From contig JALEZF010000024.1 in the NCBI GenBank assembly GCA_022773025.1, positions 1 through 50,605 of the forward strand: DNA of 50,605 nucleotides, given 5' to 3'. Position numbers and translations under genes: made by a program. Shown in pieces: positions 36,208-49,134 of this stretch. Below the pieces are notes generated by a model that saw only the letters and a program-made list of their open reading frames with translations, searched no databases and was not told the DNA's origin. This DNA is from Clostridium sp. Its GTDB lineage: Bacteria; Bacillota; Clostridia; Clostridiales; Clostridiaceae. The stretch's first letter is position 1, and each line of letters begins with the position of its first letter.

Positions 36208-37506
36208 GTGAAAAAGATATTTTCTAAGATTATAATAGCGGCTATCATAGCTGGGATGGTAGTTGTGCTTGGAAAGGCATATACATCTCCAACTATGGAC
36301 ATAAAAAATAAAGATATGGAATGGAACATAATCTATAAAGGTCTTAAAAATAGCAGAGATTTTGCAGTTGATGAGGAAGATAATACTTTTATAGCTTTTA
36401 AAAATAAGATACAAATGATAGATTCCCTAGGTCAGAGCCGAATAATATATGAAAAGAAAGATTTGGACATATATGATATAGAGTATTTTAAAGGGAATAT
36501 ATATATAGCTACAGACAATAGAATAATAGCTTTAAATACTAGAAGCGGAGAAGTAAATGAGCTGTTAAAGGATATACCCAATAAAGGAGATTACAAGAAA
36601 GTTTCTCTAATTGCATATGGAGGAAAGCTTTATGCATCAATAGGGTCGGCTACTAATGCAGGGGTTGTAGGTGAGGATAATAATTGGCTTAAAGATGATC
36701 CGTATTTTCATGATACAACACCTATAGATGTAATACTTAAAGGAAAGAACTTCAATAATGAAACTACAGGAGCATATTCATCATACAATACTAAGACAAA
36801 AGAAGATGAAACCATAAAATCATCTATACCAGCAAATAGTTCACTTATAAGCTATGATTTTTCTACTAAAAAGTGGACTCTTTACTGCTATGGCGTAAGG
36901 AATATCGAGAGTATGGACTACAATTCAAATGGAGAGATCTATGGAACGGTAGGCGGAATAGAACCTAGAGGGTTAAGAGGTATCGAAGGGGATAGCGACT
37001 ATATATATGAATTGAAAAGTGGTAAATGGTACGGATGGCCGGATTATAGCGGTGGAGACCCTATAATATCTCCAAGGTTTACAAGCAGTACAAAGGAAGC
37101 TATGGAATTTGTAATGAAAAAGCATCCAACAAGCAATCCAGAGGTACCATATTATCAGCACAGTTCTTTGAGTTCATTAGGTACTATGGCCATAGATAGA
37201 GAGGGTATTCTTGGAGAAAAGGACAGTATTTATTTCTATGACAGACAGGATAAAATAGTTTACGCCCTAGAAAAGAAAGGCACGGCAAAAGAGAAGATAA
37301 AGCTTAATAATGGTGATATAAATTCATTACATTTTACTGAAAAATCATTAAGGGTTTTAGATGGAGAGACAGGGGTTCTATATGATATAACAAAAGCGGC
37401 AAGCAGTATGATTAAATCTATAAATAACTCAACTTTGTATGGAAGCATTATAATAATAGTTGCTATGGTTATAGCTTTTACTTGGAAAAATGTAAGAGGA
37501 AGATAA
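36208..37506 (+). CDS. membrane-anchored beta-propeller-like protein (unknown)
   Basis: A 432-residue protein with an N-terminal signal anchor (KIFSKIIIAAIIAGMVVVLG), a large extracytoplasmic domain of repeated beta stretches (FAVDEEDNTFIAFKNKI, IYIATDNRIIALNTRSG, LYASIGS) typical of NHL/SMP-30/strictosidine-synthase-like beta-propellers, and a C-terminal membrane helix (about 407-427) with a basic end. The GTG at 36208 has GAAGGGG in position and starts the signal; GTG 36193 is too near the site. Function unknown. It is preceded by 150 bases of plain AT-rich DNA and followed by a strong terminator. Confidence 0.72.
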   Translation: MKKIFSKIIIAAIIAGMVVVLGKAYTSPTMDIKNKDMEWNIIYKGLKNSRDFAVDEEDNTFIAFKNKIQMIDSLGQSRIIYEKKDLDIYDIEYFKGNIYIATDNRIIALNTRSGEVNELLKDIPNKGDYKKVSLIAYGGKLYASIGSATNAGVVGEDNNWLKDDPYFHDTTPIDVILKGKNFNNETTGAYSSYNTKTKEDETIKSSIPANSSLISYDFSTKKWTLYCYGVRNIESMDYNSNGEIYGTVGGIEPRGLRGIEGDSDYIYELKSGKWYGWPDYSGGDPIISPRFTSSTKEAMEFVMKKHPTSNPEVPYYQHSSLSSLGTMAIDREGILGEKDSIYFYDRQDKIVYALEKKGTAKEKIKLNNGDINSLHFTEKSLRVLDGETGVLYDITKAASSMIKSINNSTLYGSIIIIVAMVIAFTWKNVRGR

Positions 37507-37509
37507 TAT

Positions 37510-37545
37510 AACAGGATAATTCTGGAAGGAATTATCCTGTTTTTA
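37510..37545 (+). terminator. intrinsic terminator
   Basis: A perfect 13-bp stem AACAGGATAATTC/GAATTATCCTGTT with a TGGAAG loop is followed by TTTATT. Confidence 0.88.
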
Positions 37546-37571
37546 TTGAATTAAGTACTAGGGGTGATAGT

Positions 37572-38198
37572 ATGAAAGAATATGTGATAGATTTAAGAGA
37601 CATATGTTTGAAAGGAAATGTTTTAGACGTTTCAAATAATAATTATGATATAGTATATAGTTTGTTTAAAGAAACTTTTCAAGAGGTATCTGTGGATTAT
37701 GTAGAGGAAAACAGTGACCTTGTAGAGGTGGAGTTTTACCATAATGTCATAATGTTCTTTTATTTAGGCAGGTTGTGGACTAACGGTGACAGAGGTAATA
37801 TAATCAAAGGTATATTAAAAAATATGAAACCTGATGGAGAACTGCTTTTGTGGGATATAGATAAGAAATATGGAGAAACTTTTAATGGAAAGATAATCAC
37901 CTTTTTACCTAATGATAAGAAGAAAGAGATCATAGTAAAAGATTATAATCCACTTAAAGAACTTAGAAAGGAAACTGTGGAAAGGATAATATGTCCATAT
38001 TTTGATATAACAGAGCAGAAGTCCTGGGGAGAGATATACTATATCCGAGCTAAAAAGAAGGGAATTGATTTACATGAAGACATTACTAGTAGGGATAAAT
38101 TCAAAATTCATACACAGCAACTTGGCGGTAAGATACTTAAAGGCATACACAAAGAAGCTGAATTACGACTCAGAAATTTTAGAAGTGACCATAAATGA
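37572..38198 (+). CDS. degenerate class I SAM-dependent methyltransferase-like protein
   Basis: A 208-residue ORF. The first 165 residues look like a shortened methyltransferase fold: GNVLDVSNNNYD (motif I position), ILKNMKPDGELLLWDIDKKYG (post motifs) and a C-terminal strand EIYYIRAKK. The last 43 residues run in a different frame over the radical SAM gene start and look random. One extra A in the run 38052-38056 would end the ORF at TGA 38066-38068, five bases before the radical SAM ATG 38074. The 125-base overlap therefore suggests either a sequencing or real one-base change, or a real long overlap. Ribosome site GGGGTGA. Likely partner of the radical SAM gene. Confidence 0.6.
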   Translation: MKEYVIDLRDICLKGNVLDVSNNNYDIVYSLFKETFQEVSVDYVEENSDLVEVEFYHNVIMFFYLGRLWTNGDRGNIIKGILKNMKPDGELLLWDIDKKYGETFNGKIITFLPNDKKKEIIVKDYNPLKELRKETVERIICPYFDITEQKSWGEIYYIRAKKKGIDLHEDITSRDKFKIHTQQLGGKILKGIHKEAELRLRNFRSDHK

Positions 38199-39738
38199 TT
38201 CCATAGAAAATATAGTTAGAGCTATAATCCTAAGAAAGCCTAATATAGTAGGCTTTTCTACTTACATATGGAATTTGGAATACGTAGAAAAGGTATCTAG
38301 GATAGTAAAAGAGATAGATGACAGTATAGAAATTTTTTATGGAGGTCCTGAGGTGACCTTTGATAGTTACAGCTTTTTAGAAAATAGTGCTGGGGATTAT
38401 GTTATTGAAGGAGAAGGAGAAGAAACTTTTTACAACTTCATCAAAAATAAAATAGATGGGGCTTCTATGTATGATATAGAGGGGCTTTATGTAAAAAATC
38501 ATGATGGCACCATAAGATATGGAGGAAAAAGGCCACTTATAGACATGAATTCCATAGTATTCCCATACAATGATAAGGACGACCTAAAAAACAAGATAGT
38601 ATACTATGAAGCGTCAAGAGGATGTCCATTTAGATGCAAATACTGCCTTTCATCAACAACTCATGGAGTCAGATTTTTGCCTATAGAAAGGGTAAAAAGA
38701 GAGCTTAAATTTCTCATAGATAAGGATGTTAAGCTAATAAAGTTTGTAGATAGGACCTTTAACTGCAATTCAAAATTTGCAATGGAAATATGGAAATTCC
38801 TAATAGAAGAAGGGCGAGATACCTGTTTTCACTTTGAAATATCTGCAGATATATTAAAGGACGAAGAAATAGGGCTTTTATCAAAAGCTAAAACGGGTCA
38901 GTTTCAATTTGAAGTTGGAGTTCAAACTACAAATAATGAAGTGCTCAGAAATATAAACAGATTTGTGAATTTTGAGGACATAAAAGAAAAGGTAATAGAA
39001 CTAGAAGCTATAAAGAATATAAAGCAGCATTTAGACCTTATAGCTGGTCTTCCGGGAGAAGATTTTACTTCCTTCAAAAAATCTTTTGATGATGTGTATT
39101 CAATAAAACCAGAAGAGATACAGCTAGGTTTTTTGAAACTTCTAAAGGGATCTTCTATGAGAGAGGAAGCAGAAAAGTGGGGAATGAAATTCTCTCCATA
39201 TCCTCCTTATGAGATTTTAAGTACCAATGACGTTAGTTATGAAGAGATGCTTATTTTAAAGAATATAGAAAAGGTTGTAGATAAATACTATAATTCGAGA
39301 AAATTTACAAATATAATAAATTTCCTTATAAAAAATTGGGCTAGTCCTTTTGAATTTTTCTATGAGCTAGGGCAGTATTTTTATAACAAAGGCTATTTTA
39401 ATATGAATATCTCAAATAATGATTACTATAAAGTATTTTTAGATTTTAATATGGAAATGCTAAAAGGGGATGAAGAACCTTTAAAATCTATAGTGAGATA
39501 TGATTATTTGAGCTTCAATAAAAAGAGGGGAATTCCAGATTTTCTAAAGAGCGATATCACTAAAATTGAAGAAAGGACCATAAAAGAAAAGATAAAGGAT
39601 GAACTAAGTGCTTGGGATAATTCTTGGGTTATAGATAAGTTTAGCGTGGATATAGAAGAGTTTGAAAAAACCGAAAAAGTGAAAATTAAGAATATTTATA
39701 CAATATTTAAAGGAATTGATAGAATCTTTATAGAATAG
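38074..39738 (+). CDS. B12-binding-domain radical SAM protein (DUF4080 type)
   Basis: A 554-residue radical SAM enzyme with an N-terminal B12-binding-type Rossmann domain (about 1-140, LLVGINSKFIHSNLAVRYLK and IVGFSTYIWNLEYV), the radical SAM core with CxxxCxxC at C184, C188 and C191 (SRGCPFRCKYC), and a C-terminal part of the DUF4080 type. Such proteins use a 4Fe-4S cluster and SAM to start radical chemistry, with cobalamin if bound. The substrate is not known. The ATG at 38074 has AAGGGA 11 bases before; TTG 38065 would be too close. It overlaps the preceding ORF. Confidence 0.85.
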   Translation: MKTLLVGINSKFIHSNLAVRYLKAYTKKLNYDSEILEVTINDSIENIVRAIILRKPNIVGFSTYIWNLEYVEKVSRIVKEIDDSIEIFYGGPEVTFDSYSFLENSAGDYVIEGEGEETFYNFIKNKIDGASMYDIEGLYVKNHDGTIRYGGKRPLIDMNSIVFPYNDKDDLKNKIVYYEASRGCPFRCKYCLSSTTHGVRFLPIERVKRELKFLIDKDVKLIKFVDRTFNCNSKFAMEIWKFLIEEGRDTCFHFEISADILKDEEIGLLSKAKTGQFQFEVGVQTTNNEVLRNINRFVNFEDIKEKVIELEAIKNIKQHLDLIAGLPGEDFTSFKKSFDDVYSIKPEEIQLGFLKLLKGSSMREEAEKWGMKFSPYPPYEILSTNDVSYEEMLILKNIEKVVDKYYNSRKFTNIINFLIKNWASPFEFFYELGQYFYNKGYFNMNISNNDYYKVFLDFNMEMLKGDEEPLKSIVRYDYLSFNKKRGIPDFLKSDITKIEERTIKEKIKDELSAWDNSWVIDKFSVDIEEFEKTEKVKIKNIYTIFKGIDRIFIE

Positions 39739-39782
39739 TAGTTTGTAGAGTGGTTGTTTAAAAAATATTAATTAAATTCTTA

Positions 39783-39811
39783 TTGAACTTAGATTCAAAA
39801 CAATATATAAT
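39783..39811 (+). promoter_or_regulatory. sigma-A-type promoter of the V-type ATPase operon
   Basis: TTGAAC (39783-39788) and a perfect TATAAT (39806-39811) are exactly 17 bases apart, about 80 bases before the first ATPase gene. Confidence 0.8.
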
Positions 39812-39888
39812 ATGAATAACCAGTATTCAATACCATATTAAGCATTAATTGATATTGAAGTGATTTTAATAAAAAGGTGGTGATATAT

Positions 39889-40201
39889 GTGGCATTAGAA
39901 GCTGTAAAAGACATCAGGCAAGCAGAAGAAAAAGCAGAAGAAACTTTAAGAGCATCAAGAGAACAAGCAAAAGATATAATTAAAAATGCTGGAATTAAAG
40001 CAAAAGAAAAGTACGATGAGATTATATTGTCAGGTAAAAATGATGTTAAGGTCATCATAGAATCAAAGGAAGAAGAAGGCAGAAAAGAGTCATCGCCTAT
40101 ACTGGAAAAGGGTAGCACAGAAAGAGAAGAGATTTTAAATCTTCATGAAGCAGCAATGCAAAAGGCTGTAAATTTAGTGGTTGAAAGGATAGTGAACGTA
40201 A

Positions 40202-40215
<14 letters not shown>
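39889..40215 (+). CDS. ntpG: V-type ATPase subunit G/H
   Basis: A 108-residue helical, Glu/Lys/Ala-rich protein, MALEAVKDIRQAEEKAEE..., the peripheral-stalk subunit (AhaH/NtpF-type G). GTG 39889 is 5 bases after AAGGTGGTGA; a GTG at 39877 lies inside that site. Its 3' end overlaps the next gene by 14 bases. It pairs with subunit E in the stator stalk. Naming of this subunit differs between systems (G, H or F). Confidence 0.85.
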
Positions 40216-42648
<2,433 letters not shown>

Positions 42649-42675
42649 TAAATTATCTTTTAAGGATGTGAAGAT

Positions 42676-43272
42676 ATGTCAAATTTAAATAATTTAACTT
42701 CTAAAATCCTAGAAGATGCTAATTTAAAGGCTGCTGAAATTATAGAGAAGGCCAAAGCTGAAGAGGCTGCTATAATCAATAAGAAGGCAAAGGAAGCTCA
42801 AGATATAAAGAAATCTATGATAGATAAGGCAACTATGGAAGCTGAAATAAGAAAAGAGAGAATTATATCAGGAGCAGAGCTTAAAGTCAGAAATGAAAAA
42901 CTTAGAGCCAAGGGAGAAATTATAGACAAAGTATTTGTAACAGCCCTTGAGACACTAAAAGAAATGCCTTCTGACAAGTTTGTAAATATATTAAAAACTT
43001 ATATTTCAAACATTGATATAGCTGGTGATGAAGAGCTTATAGTACCAGCAAAATATAAAGAGGCTGTCAGCTTAGCATTAAAGGATATAAATGAAGAATT
43101 AAAGAAAAATAATAAATTAGGTGAGATAAAGCTTTATGATGGACATCGTGAAGTTGCAAGCGGATTTATAGTAGCTAAAAACGGAATAGAAGGAAATTAC
43201 ACCTTTGAAAGCCTATTAAATTACTATAGAGATGAGCTTCAAGGAGAAATAGTAAAGACTTTATTTAGCTAG
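42676..43272 (+). CDS. ntpE: V-type ATPase subunit E
   Basis: A 198-residue peripheral-stalk subunit: long N-terminal helix (about 1-95, Ala/Glu/Lys-rich) and a globular C-terminal domain ending in SLLNYYRDELQGEIVKTLF. It lies between K and C in the operon as in other clostridia. Confidence 0.93.
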   Translation: MSNLNNLTSKILEDANLKAAEIIEKAKAEEAAIINKKAKEAQDIKKSMIDKATMEAEIRKERIISGAELKVRNEKLRAKGEIIDKVFVTALETLKEMPSDKFVNILKTYISNIDIAGDEELIVPAKYKEAVSLALKDINEELKKNNKLGEIKLYDGHREVASGFIVAKNGIEGNYTFESLLNYYRDELQGEIVKTLFS

Positions 43273-43289
43273 TTAAGGAGGATAGCCCT

Positions 43290-44294
43290 ATGGATAGAAT
43301 GAATTTCACTCAGGCGGTAGCTAGGCTTAGAGTTTTAGAAAAAAGGCTCCTTAATGAACTTAAGTTTGAAAGAATGATAGATGCATCCTCAGCTATGGAG
43401 GCCCTAAGAGTTCTTCAGGAAACTGAATACAGCGCTTTTATGGGAAATGTGAAAAAGCCAGAGGACTATGATTTGCTACTTAAGGAGGAGCTAAAAAGGG
43501 TATATGACCTTATGTATGAGGTATCTCCAGACAAATCTATAGTGGATATAATGAGTTTAAAATATGATTATCATAATTTAAAGGTGCTTCTAAAAGGAAA
43601 GATCTTAGGAAAAGACTTAGATTATCTCCTTATGGATTCCGGCTCTATAAAAGTAGAAAAGCTAAAGCTTATAATAACTACAGAAGACTATAAAGCTTTG
43701 CCAGAGCTTATGAGAGAGGCATTCTTAGAGGCTGAAAAGGTATTTTCTATAGATAAGGATCCTCAGAAGATTGACGTAATAATCGATAGATATTTGTATA
43801 AAGATTTAGTAAAAAGAGCTCAAACTTCAGAGTACGAATTTATAAAGGAATATATGAAATCTAACATTGATTTTATAAATGTGAGAACCTATATAAGACT
43901 TAAGAAGCAGCAAAAACCTTTCAAATTCTTTAGCGAAGTTTATATTGAAGGTGGAGCTATAAAAGAAGAGTTTTTCTTTAAATACTATGAAGGCTCTTTA
44001 GAAAATATTATGGAAGAGATACCTTCGTTCATAAAGTATAAAGATGTAATAAAGAAGGGGATAGAAGATTATATCTCTACAGGAAGACTTAGTTCTTTTG
44101 AAAAGCTATGGGAAGATTACATCATGAAAAAGGCCAAGGAAGCTAAATATGTTCACTTCGGTGCTGAGCCTATAGTATCTTATATTATAGCAAAGGAAAC
44201 AGAAATAAAGCTTCTAAGAATAGTTATGGTAGGAAAGATAAATAATCTTCCAATAGAGTCCATAAGGGAAAGGCTGCGTGATGTCTATGTATAA
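43290..44294 (+). CDS. ntpC: V-type ATPase subunit C
   Basis: A 334-residue helical protein, the A/V-type subunit C (yeast subunit d), connecting the central shaft to the K ring. The start is set by TAAGGAGGA. Its end overlaps the F gene by about 14 bases. Confidence 0.94.
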   Translation: MDRMNFTQAVARLRVLEKRLLNELKFERMIDASSAMEALRVLQETEYSAFMGNVKKPEDYDLLLKEELKRVYDLMYEVSPDKSIVDIMSLKYDYHNLKVLLKGKILGKDLDYLLMDSGSIKVEKLKLIITTEDYKALPELMREAFLEAEKVFSIDKDPQKIDVIIDRYLYKDLVKRAQTSEYEFIKEYMKSNIDFINVRTYIRLKKQQKPFKFFSEVYIEGGAIKEEFFFKYYEGSLENIMEEIPSFIKYKDVIKKGIEDYISTGRLSSFEKLWEDYIMKKAKEAKYVHFGAEPIVSYIIAKETEIKLLRIVMVGKINNLPIESIRERLRDVYV

Positions 44295-44595
44295 AATAGG
44301 AGTTGTTGGAGATAAGGATTCTGTTCTAGCATTTAAGGCCATAGGCATAGATGTCTATGATGTGACAGAAAGAGAAGAAGCTAGAAAGACTATAGATAGA
44401 ATGGCAATGGAAAACTATGCAGTTATTTTCGTTACTGAACAGATTGCTAAGGACTTGGAGGAAACTATAGAGAGATATAATAAGTCCATGGTTCCGGCTA
44501 TAATCTTAATTCCAAGTAATCAAGGTTCATTAAATATTGGAATTAAAAGAGTTCAAGATAACGTTGAGAAAGCAGTAGGCGTGAATATTTTATAG
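44281..44595 (+). CDS. ntpF: V-type ATPase subunit F
   Basis: A 104-residue protein beginning [22 protein letters not shown], a short Rossmann-like domain typical of the central-stalk F subunit, with the C-terminal helix [22 protein letters not shown] 44278, ATG 44281 and ATG 44287 are all possible starts; ATG 44281 has an AAGG about 8 bases upstream and is used here. It rotates with subunit D. Confidence 0.93.
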   Translation: MSMYKIGVVGDKDSVLAFKAIGIDVYDVTEREEARKTIDRMAMENYAVIFVTEQIAKDLEETIERYNKSMVPAIILIPSNQGSLNIGIKRVQDNVEKAVGVNIL

Positions 44596-44612
44596 GAAGC
44601 GAGGTAAGTAGC

Positions 44613-46385
44613 TTGAAGGTTGGAAAGATAGTTAAAGTATCCGGACCATTAGTTGTTGCTGAAGGAATGGATGAAGCTAATGTGTATGACGTTGTAAAAG
44701 TTAGTGATAGACGTCTTATTGGTGAAATAATAGAAATGAGAGGCGATAAAGCTTCTATTCAGGTATATGAAGAGACAACAAGTGTTGGACCAGGAGAGCC
44801 GGTTTACAGCACAGGAGAGCCTTTAAGTGTAGAGCTTGGACCAGGATTATTAGAAGCTATGTTTGATGGAATTCAAAGACCACTAGAAGAGTTCCAAAAG
44901 ATAGCGGGTAATTTCCTAGAAAGAGGCATAGAGGTAACTCCATTAAATAGAGAAAAGAAATGGCACTTTGTTCCTACTAAAAAAGTAGGAGATTATGTGA
45001 TTCCAGGAGACATAATCGGAACAGTTCAAGAAACTTCAGTTATAGAACATAGAATAATGGTCCCAGTAGGAGTGGAGGGAACATTAAAATCTTTAAATGA
45101 AGGTGATTTTACAGTAGTTGAAACTATAGGTACTGTAGAAACTGCATCAGGAGAAAAAGAACTTATTATGATGCAGAAATGGCCTGTAAGAAGAGGAAGA
45201 AGATATGCTAGAAAGCTTAATCCTATAGAGCCATTGGTTACAGGACAAAGAATAATAGATACTTTCTTCCCTGTTACAAAGGGAGGAACAGCTTGTGTTC
45301 CAGGACCTTTCGGTAGTGGAAAGACAGTTGTTCAGCACCAGCTTGCAAAATGGGCAGATGCTGAGATAGTTGTATATGTTGGATGTGGAGAGCGTGGAAA
45401 TGAGATGACTGACGTTCTTATGGAATTCCCAGAGATCAAAGACCCTAAAACTGGAGAATCCCTAATGAAGAGAACAGTTCTTATAGCAAACACTTCAAAC
45501 ATGCCAGTTGCAGCTAGAGAAGCATCAATATACACTGGAATGACAATAGCAGAATATTTTAGAGACATGGGTTATTCCGTAGCACTTATGGGAGACTCCA
45601 CATCAAGATGGGCAGAGGCACTTAGAGAAATGTCTGGCCGTCTTGAAGAAATGCCAGGTGAGGAAGGTTATCCAGCATATTTAGGATCAAGACTTGCTGA
45701 ATTCTATGAAAGAGCAGGTAAGGTAATATGTTTAGGATCTGATGAGAGGGAAGGAGCTCTTACAGCTATAGGAGCGGTATCACCTCCAGGAGGAGATTTA
45801 TCAGAGCCAGTTACTCAAGGTACTCTTAGAATAGTTAAGGTATTCTGGGGACTAGATTCGTCTCTTGCATATAAGAGACACTTCCCAGCTATACAGTGGT
45901 TAAACTCTTACTCACTTTACGTTGACAAGATTGGCGCATGGATGAATGAAAATGTAAATGAAAATTGGAATGATTTAAGAATAAAGGCTATGGCACTTCT
46001 TCAAGAAGAAGCAAGCTTAGATGAAATAGTAAGACTTGTAGGTAAGGATTCTTTGTCAGAAGATGATAGATTAAAGCTTGACGTTGCAAAATCCATAAGA
46101 GAAGATTATCTAATGCAAAATGCTTTCCACGATGTAGATACTTATGCATCCTTAGAAAAGCAATATAAGATGCTAGATTTAGTACTTCAATTCATGGATG
46201 AAGGAAGAAGAGCATTAAAGGCTGGGGTATATCTAGATAAAATAATAGATATGCCTATAAGAGAAAAGATTGCTAGAGCAAAATATATCCCAGAAGAAGA
46301 GATAGGGAAGATAGATGAGATATCTAAGGAGCTTTCTTCTGATATGGATAAATTAATAGCAGAAGGAGGGGTATACGATGCTTAA
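44613..46385 (+). CDS. ntpA: V-type ATPase catalytic subunit A
   Basis: The 590-residue catalytic subunit with a P-loop [10 protein letters not shown], the non-homologous insert of V/A-type A subunits (about 115-190) and the C-terminal helical domain. Starts with TTG after GAGGTA. It hydrolyses ATP in the A3B3 hexamer. Its end overlaps subunit B by 8 bases. Confidence 0.97.
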   Translation: MKVGKIVKVSGPLVVAEGMDEANVYDVVKVSDRRLIGEIIEMRGDKASIQVYEETTSVGPGEPVYSTGEPLSVELGPGLLEAMFDGIQRPLEEFQKIAGNFLERGIEVTPLNREKKWHFVPTKKVGDYVIPGDIIGTVQETSVIEHRIMVPVGVEGTLKSLNEGDFTVVETIGTVETASGEKELIMMQKWPVRRGRRYARKLNPIEPLVTGQRIIDTFFPVTKGGTACVPGPFGSGKTVVQHQLAKWADAEIVVYVGCGERGNEMTDVLMEFPEIKDPKTGESLMKRTVLIANTSNMPVAAREASIYTGMTIAEYFRDMGYSVALMGDSTSRWAEALREMSGRLEEMPGEEGYPAYLGSRLAEFYERAGKVICLGSDEREGALTAIGAVSPPGGDLSEPVTQGTLRIVKVFWGLDSSLAYKRHFPAIQWLNSYSLYVDKIGAWMNENVNENWNDLRIKAMALLQEEASLDEIVRLVGKDSLSEDDRLKLDVAKSIREDYLMQNAFHDVDTYASLEKQYKMLDLVLQFMDEGRRALKAGVYLDKIIDMPIREKIARAKYIPEEEIGKIDEISKELSSDMDKLIAEGGVYDA

Positions 46386-47760
46386 GGAATATAGAACCGT
46401 AAGAGAAGTTGTAGGACCACTTATGCTTATTGAGGGAGTTGAAAATGTAAAATTTGACGAACTTGTAGAGATAGAGATCCAAACTGGAGAAATAAGAAGA
46501 GGTAAAGTTCTAGAAATAAACGAAGACAAGGCTCTTGTTCAGTTGTTTGAAGGTTCCGCTGGAATAAACCTAAAGAATTCTAAAGCAAAATTTCTAGGTA
46601 GGCCTCTAGAGCTTGGAGTATCCGAAGATATGCTTGGAAGAGTCTTTGACGGACTTGGAAGACCAAAGGACGGCGGTCCAAACATAATACCAGAATCAAG
46701 AAAAGATATAAATGGTATTCCTATAAATCCTGTATCAAGAGACTATCCATCGGAATTTATTCAAACTGGAATATCTGCAATAGATGGACTTAACACTCTA
46801 GTAAGAGGACAAAAACTTCCTGTTTTCTCAGCATCAGGACTTCCACATGCTGAGCTTGCTGCACAGATTGCAAGACAGGCAAGAGTTTTAAATTCTGACT
46901 CAAAATTCGCTGTTGTATTTGCTGCCGTTGGTATAACTTTCGAAGAAGCTCAATTCTTTATAGATGACTTCACTAAGACAGGAGCTATAGACAAGGCTGT
47001 TTTATTCATGAACCTTGCAAATGACCCTGCCATCGAAAGAATTGCAACTCCAAGAATGGCACTTACAGCTGCAGAATATTTAGCATATGAAAAAGGTATG
47101 CATGTACTTGTTATAATGACTGACATAACAAACTACTGTGAGGCCTTGAGAGAAACTTCTGCTGCAAGAAAAGAAGTTCCAGGAAGAAGAGGATATCCAG
47201 GATACCTATATACTGACCTTGCTACATTATATGAAAGAGCAGGAAAGATAAAAGGACTTCCAGGATCAATCACTCAAATCCCTATACTTACAATGCCAGA
47301 AGATGATAAAACTCACCCTATTCCAGACCTTACAGGATATATAACAGAAGGTCAGATAATACTATCAAGAGAGCTTTACAAAAAAGGAATAATGCCTCCT
47401 ATAGATGTATTGCCATCACTATCAAGACTTAAGGATAAGGGTATAGGAAAAGGCAAGACAAGAGAAGACCATGCAGATACAATGAACCAGCTTTTTGCAG
47501 GTTATGCTACAGGTAAGCAGGCAAAGGAACTTGCTGTAATTCTTGGAGAGTCCGCTCTTTCTGAATCAGACAAGAAGTTTGCAAGATTTGCAGAAGCTTT
47601 TGAAAATGAATATGTATCCCAAGGATTCAACACAAATAGATCTATAGAGGAGACTTTAGATATTGGCTGGAAGCTATTATCCATCTTACCAAGAACGGAA
47701 CTTAAGAGAATAAGAGATGAATATTTGGATAAGTACTTGCCTAAAAGAGAGGATGAGTAG
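46378..47760 (+). CDS. ntpB: V-type ATPase subunit B
   Basis: A 460-residue non-catalytic regulatory subunit. The P-loop is replaced by [12 protein letters not shown], as expected for B subunits. It alternates with A in the hexamer. Overlaps the A gene and lies 2 bases before D. Confidence 0.97.
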   Translation: MLKEYRTVREVVGPLMLIEGVENVKFDELVEIEIQTGEIRRGKVLEINEDKALVQLFEGSAGINLKNSKAKFLGRPLELGVSEDMLGRVFDGLGRPKDGGPNIIPESRKDINGIPINPVSRDYPSEFIQTGISAIDGLNTLVRGQKLPVFSASGLPHAELAAQIARQARVLNSDSKFAVVFAAVGITFEEAQFFIDDFTKTGAIDKAVLFMNLANDPAIERIATPRMALTAAEYLAYEKGMHVLVIMTDITNYCEALRETSAARKEVPGRRGYPGYLYTDLATLYERAGKIKGLPGSITQIPILTMPEDDKTHPIPDLTGYITEGQIILSRELYKKGIMPPIDVLPSLSRLKDKGIGKGKTREDHADTMNQLFAGYATGKQAKELAVILGESALSESDKKFARFAEAFENEYVSQGFNTNRSIEETLDIGWKLLSILPRTELKRIRDEYLDKYLPKREDE

Positions 47761-47762
47761 CT

Positions 47763-48422
47763 ATGAGATTAAATGTTAATCCTACTCGTATGGAGCTTAC
47801 CAAACTAAAAAAGAGACTGGTAACTGCTACAAGAGGACATAAGCTTTTAAAAGACAAACAAGATGAGCTTATGAGAAGATTTATTGATCTTGTAAAGTAT
47901 AACAATACTCTTAGAAGAGAAGTAGAAAGGGAATTAAGCGCATCTCTTAAAGAATTCGTAATGGCAAGAGCCGTTATGAATTCTGAAATGTTAGAAGAAG
48001 CTATCATTTATCCAAAGGAAAAGATATCTCTAGAGCTTCATACAAAGAATATAATGAGTGTAAATGTGCCTGTTATGGAATTCAAAAGAGCCTTAGAGGG
48101 TGACGAAGGAAGCATATATCCCTATGGATTTGCATCAACTTCATCAGAACTTGATGATTCTATATCAAAACTTTACACTATACTTCCTAAGCTTTTAGAG
48201 CTGGCAGAAGTAGAAAAGAGTACTCAGCTTATGGCTGACGAGATTGAAAAGACAAGAAGAAGAGTTAACGCTCTTGAGTATATGACAATACCACAACTTG
48301 AGGAAACAATAAGATATATAAGAATGAAGCTTGAGGAAAATGAAAGAGGAAATCTTACAAGACTTATGAAAGTTAAGAGTATGATGGAAGAGCAAGCATC
48401 TAAAGCTGCAAATAACAATTAA
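47763..48422 (+). CDS. ntpD: V-type ATPase subunit D
   Basis: A 219-residue protein, starting [19 protein letters not shown], a long coiled-coil central-stalk subunit that turns inside the A3B3 hexamer. Last gene of the operon, followed by a strong terminator. Confidence 0.96.
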   Translation: MRLNVNPTRMELTKLKKRLVTATRGHKLLKDKQDELMRRFIDLVKYNNTLRREVERELSASLKEFVMARAVMNSEMLEEAIIYPKEKISLELHTKNIMSVNVPVMEFKRALEGDEGSIYPYGFASTSSELDDSISKLYTILPKLLELAEVEKSTQLMADEIEKTRRRVNALEYMTIPQLEETIRYIRMKLEENERGNLTRLMKVKSMMEEQASKAANNN

Positions 48423-48434
48423 TAAAATACACTT

Positions 48435-48470
48435 AAAATGGCAGTTCCATAGGAGCTGCCATTTTCATGT
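48435..48470 (+). terminator. terminator of the V-type ATPase operon
   Basis: A 14-bp stem with one G-U pair (48435-48448 with 48452-48465) and an ATA loop is flanked by A and T runs. Confidence 0.88.
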
Positions 48471-48507
48471 CTTTAATTATCTTTTGAAGATACATATAGA
48501 TCCCTTA

Positions 48508-49132
48508 TTATAATTTAGGATACGAAAATAAACTAACTGCAAGTGTAAGGACATCAGCAAGTGGTTGAGATAAATAAATTCCAAGGATTCCAAAGAAGTG
48601 TGGCAATATCAAGATAAATGGAATATATAATAGTCCTTGTCTTAGTGTGGATAAAAATACACCATATTTAGAATCTCCTATTGACTGAAAGATTATATAA
48701 ACCGATAAGAGGCTTTGATAATAAAATATATGTTAAAGAAACTAAAATTGTAAGAAGTATGGTTGATTTTAAAGCAAAGCGTTCTGATTCATTAAAACGT
48801 CCTTCATTCTTAGCACCAAAGGAATAGGCGGCAACTGGCTGATATCCCTGCATAAATCCTAGAATTACATAATGTCCAACAAGAACAAGTCTTTTGACTA
48901 CCCCGTATGCTGCAATTATTAAGTCACTTTCTGCAAGAGAAGAGGCGGCCATATTTGTAAGAGAGGTTGACGCAGCAAGGCATATTTGAACTACTGCTGT
49001 AGGAATTCCTATATCCATAACTGTCTTAAATAAATTTAGGGTCGGTTTAATGGATGTTAATTTTAAGATAGCTTTAGATGGCTTCATAGTTGATAAAATT
49101 GATTCTTTTTCACATGAAATATCACCATTCAT
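48508..49132 (-). pseudogene. decayed MATE-family efflux transporter
   Basis: Parts of a MATE transporter (normally about 450 residues) are spliced together. From ATG 49132 the first 26 or so residues (KESILSTMKPSKAILKL) resemble a MATE N-terminus, then the text jumps to the second-half start (LNLFKTVMDIGIPTAVVQIC), so about 200 residues with helices 1-6 are missing. After SKPLIGLY (near 48700) the frame changes and the C-terminal part continues in another frame (IIFQSIGDSKYGVFLSTLRQGLLYIPFI and on to a TAA at 48508-48510), with another piece lost. It is non-functional. GGGAGG precedes the ATG. It is coupled to a broken tetR upstream. Confidence 0.85.
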
Positions 49133-49134
49133 AC

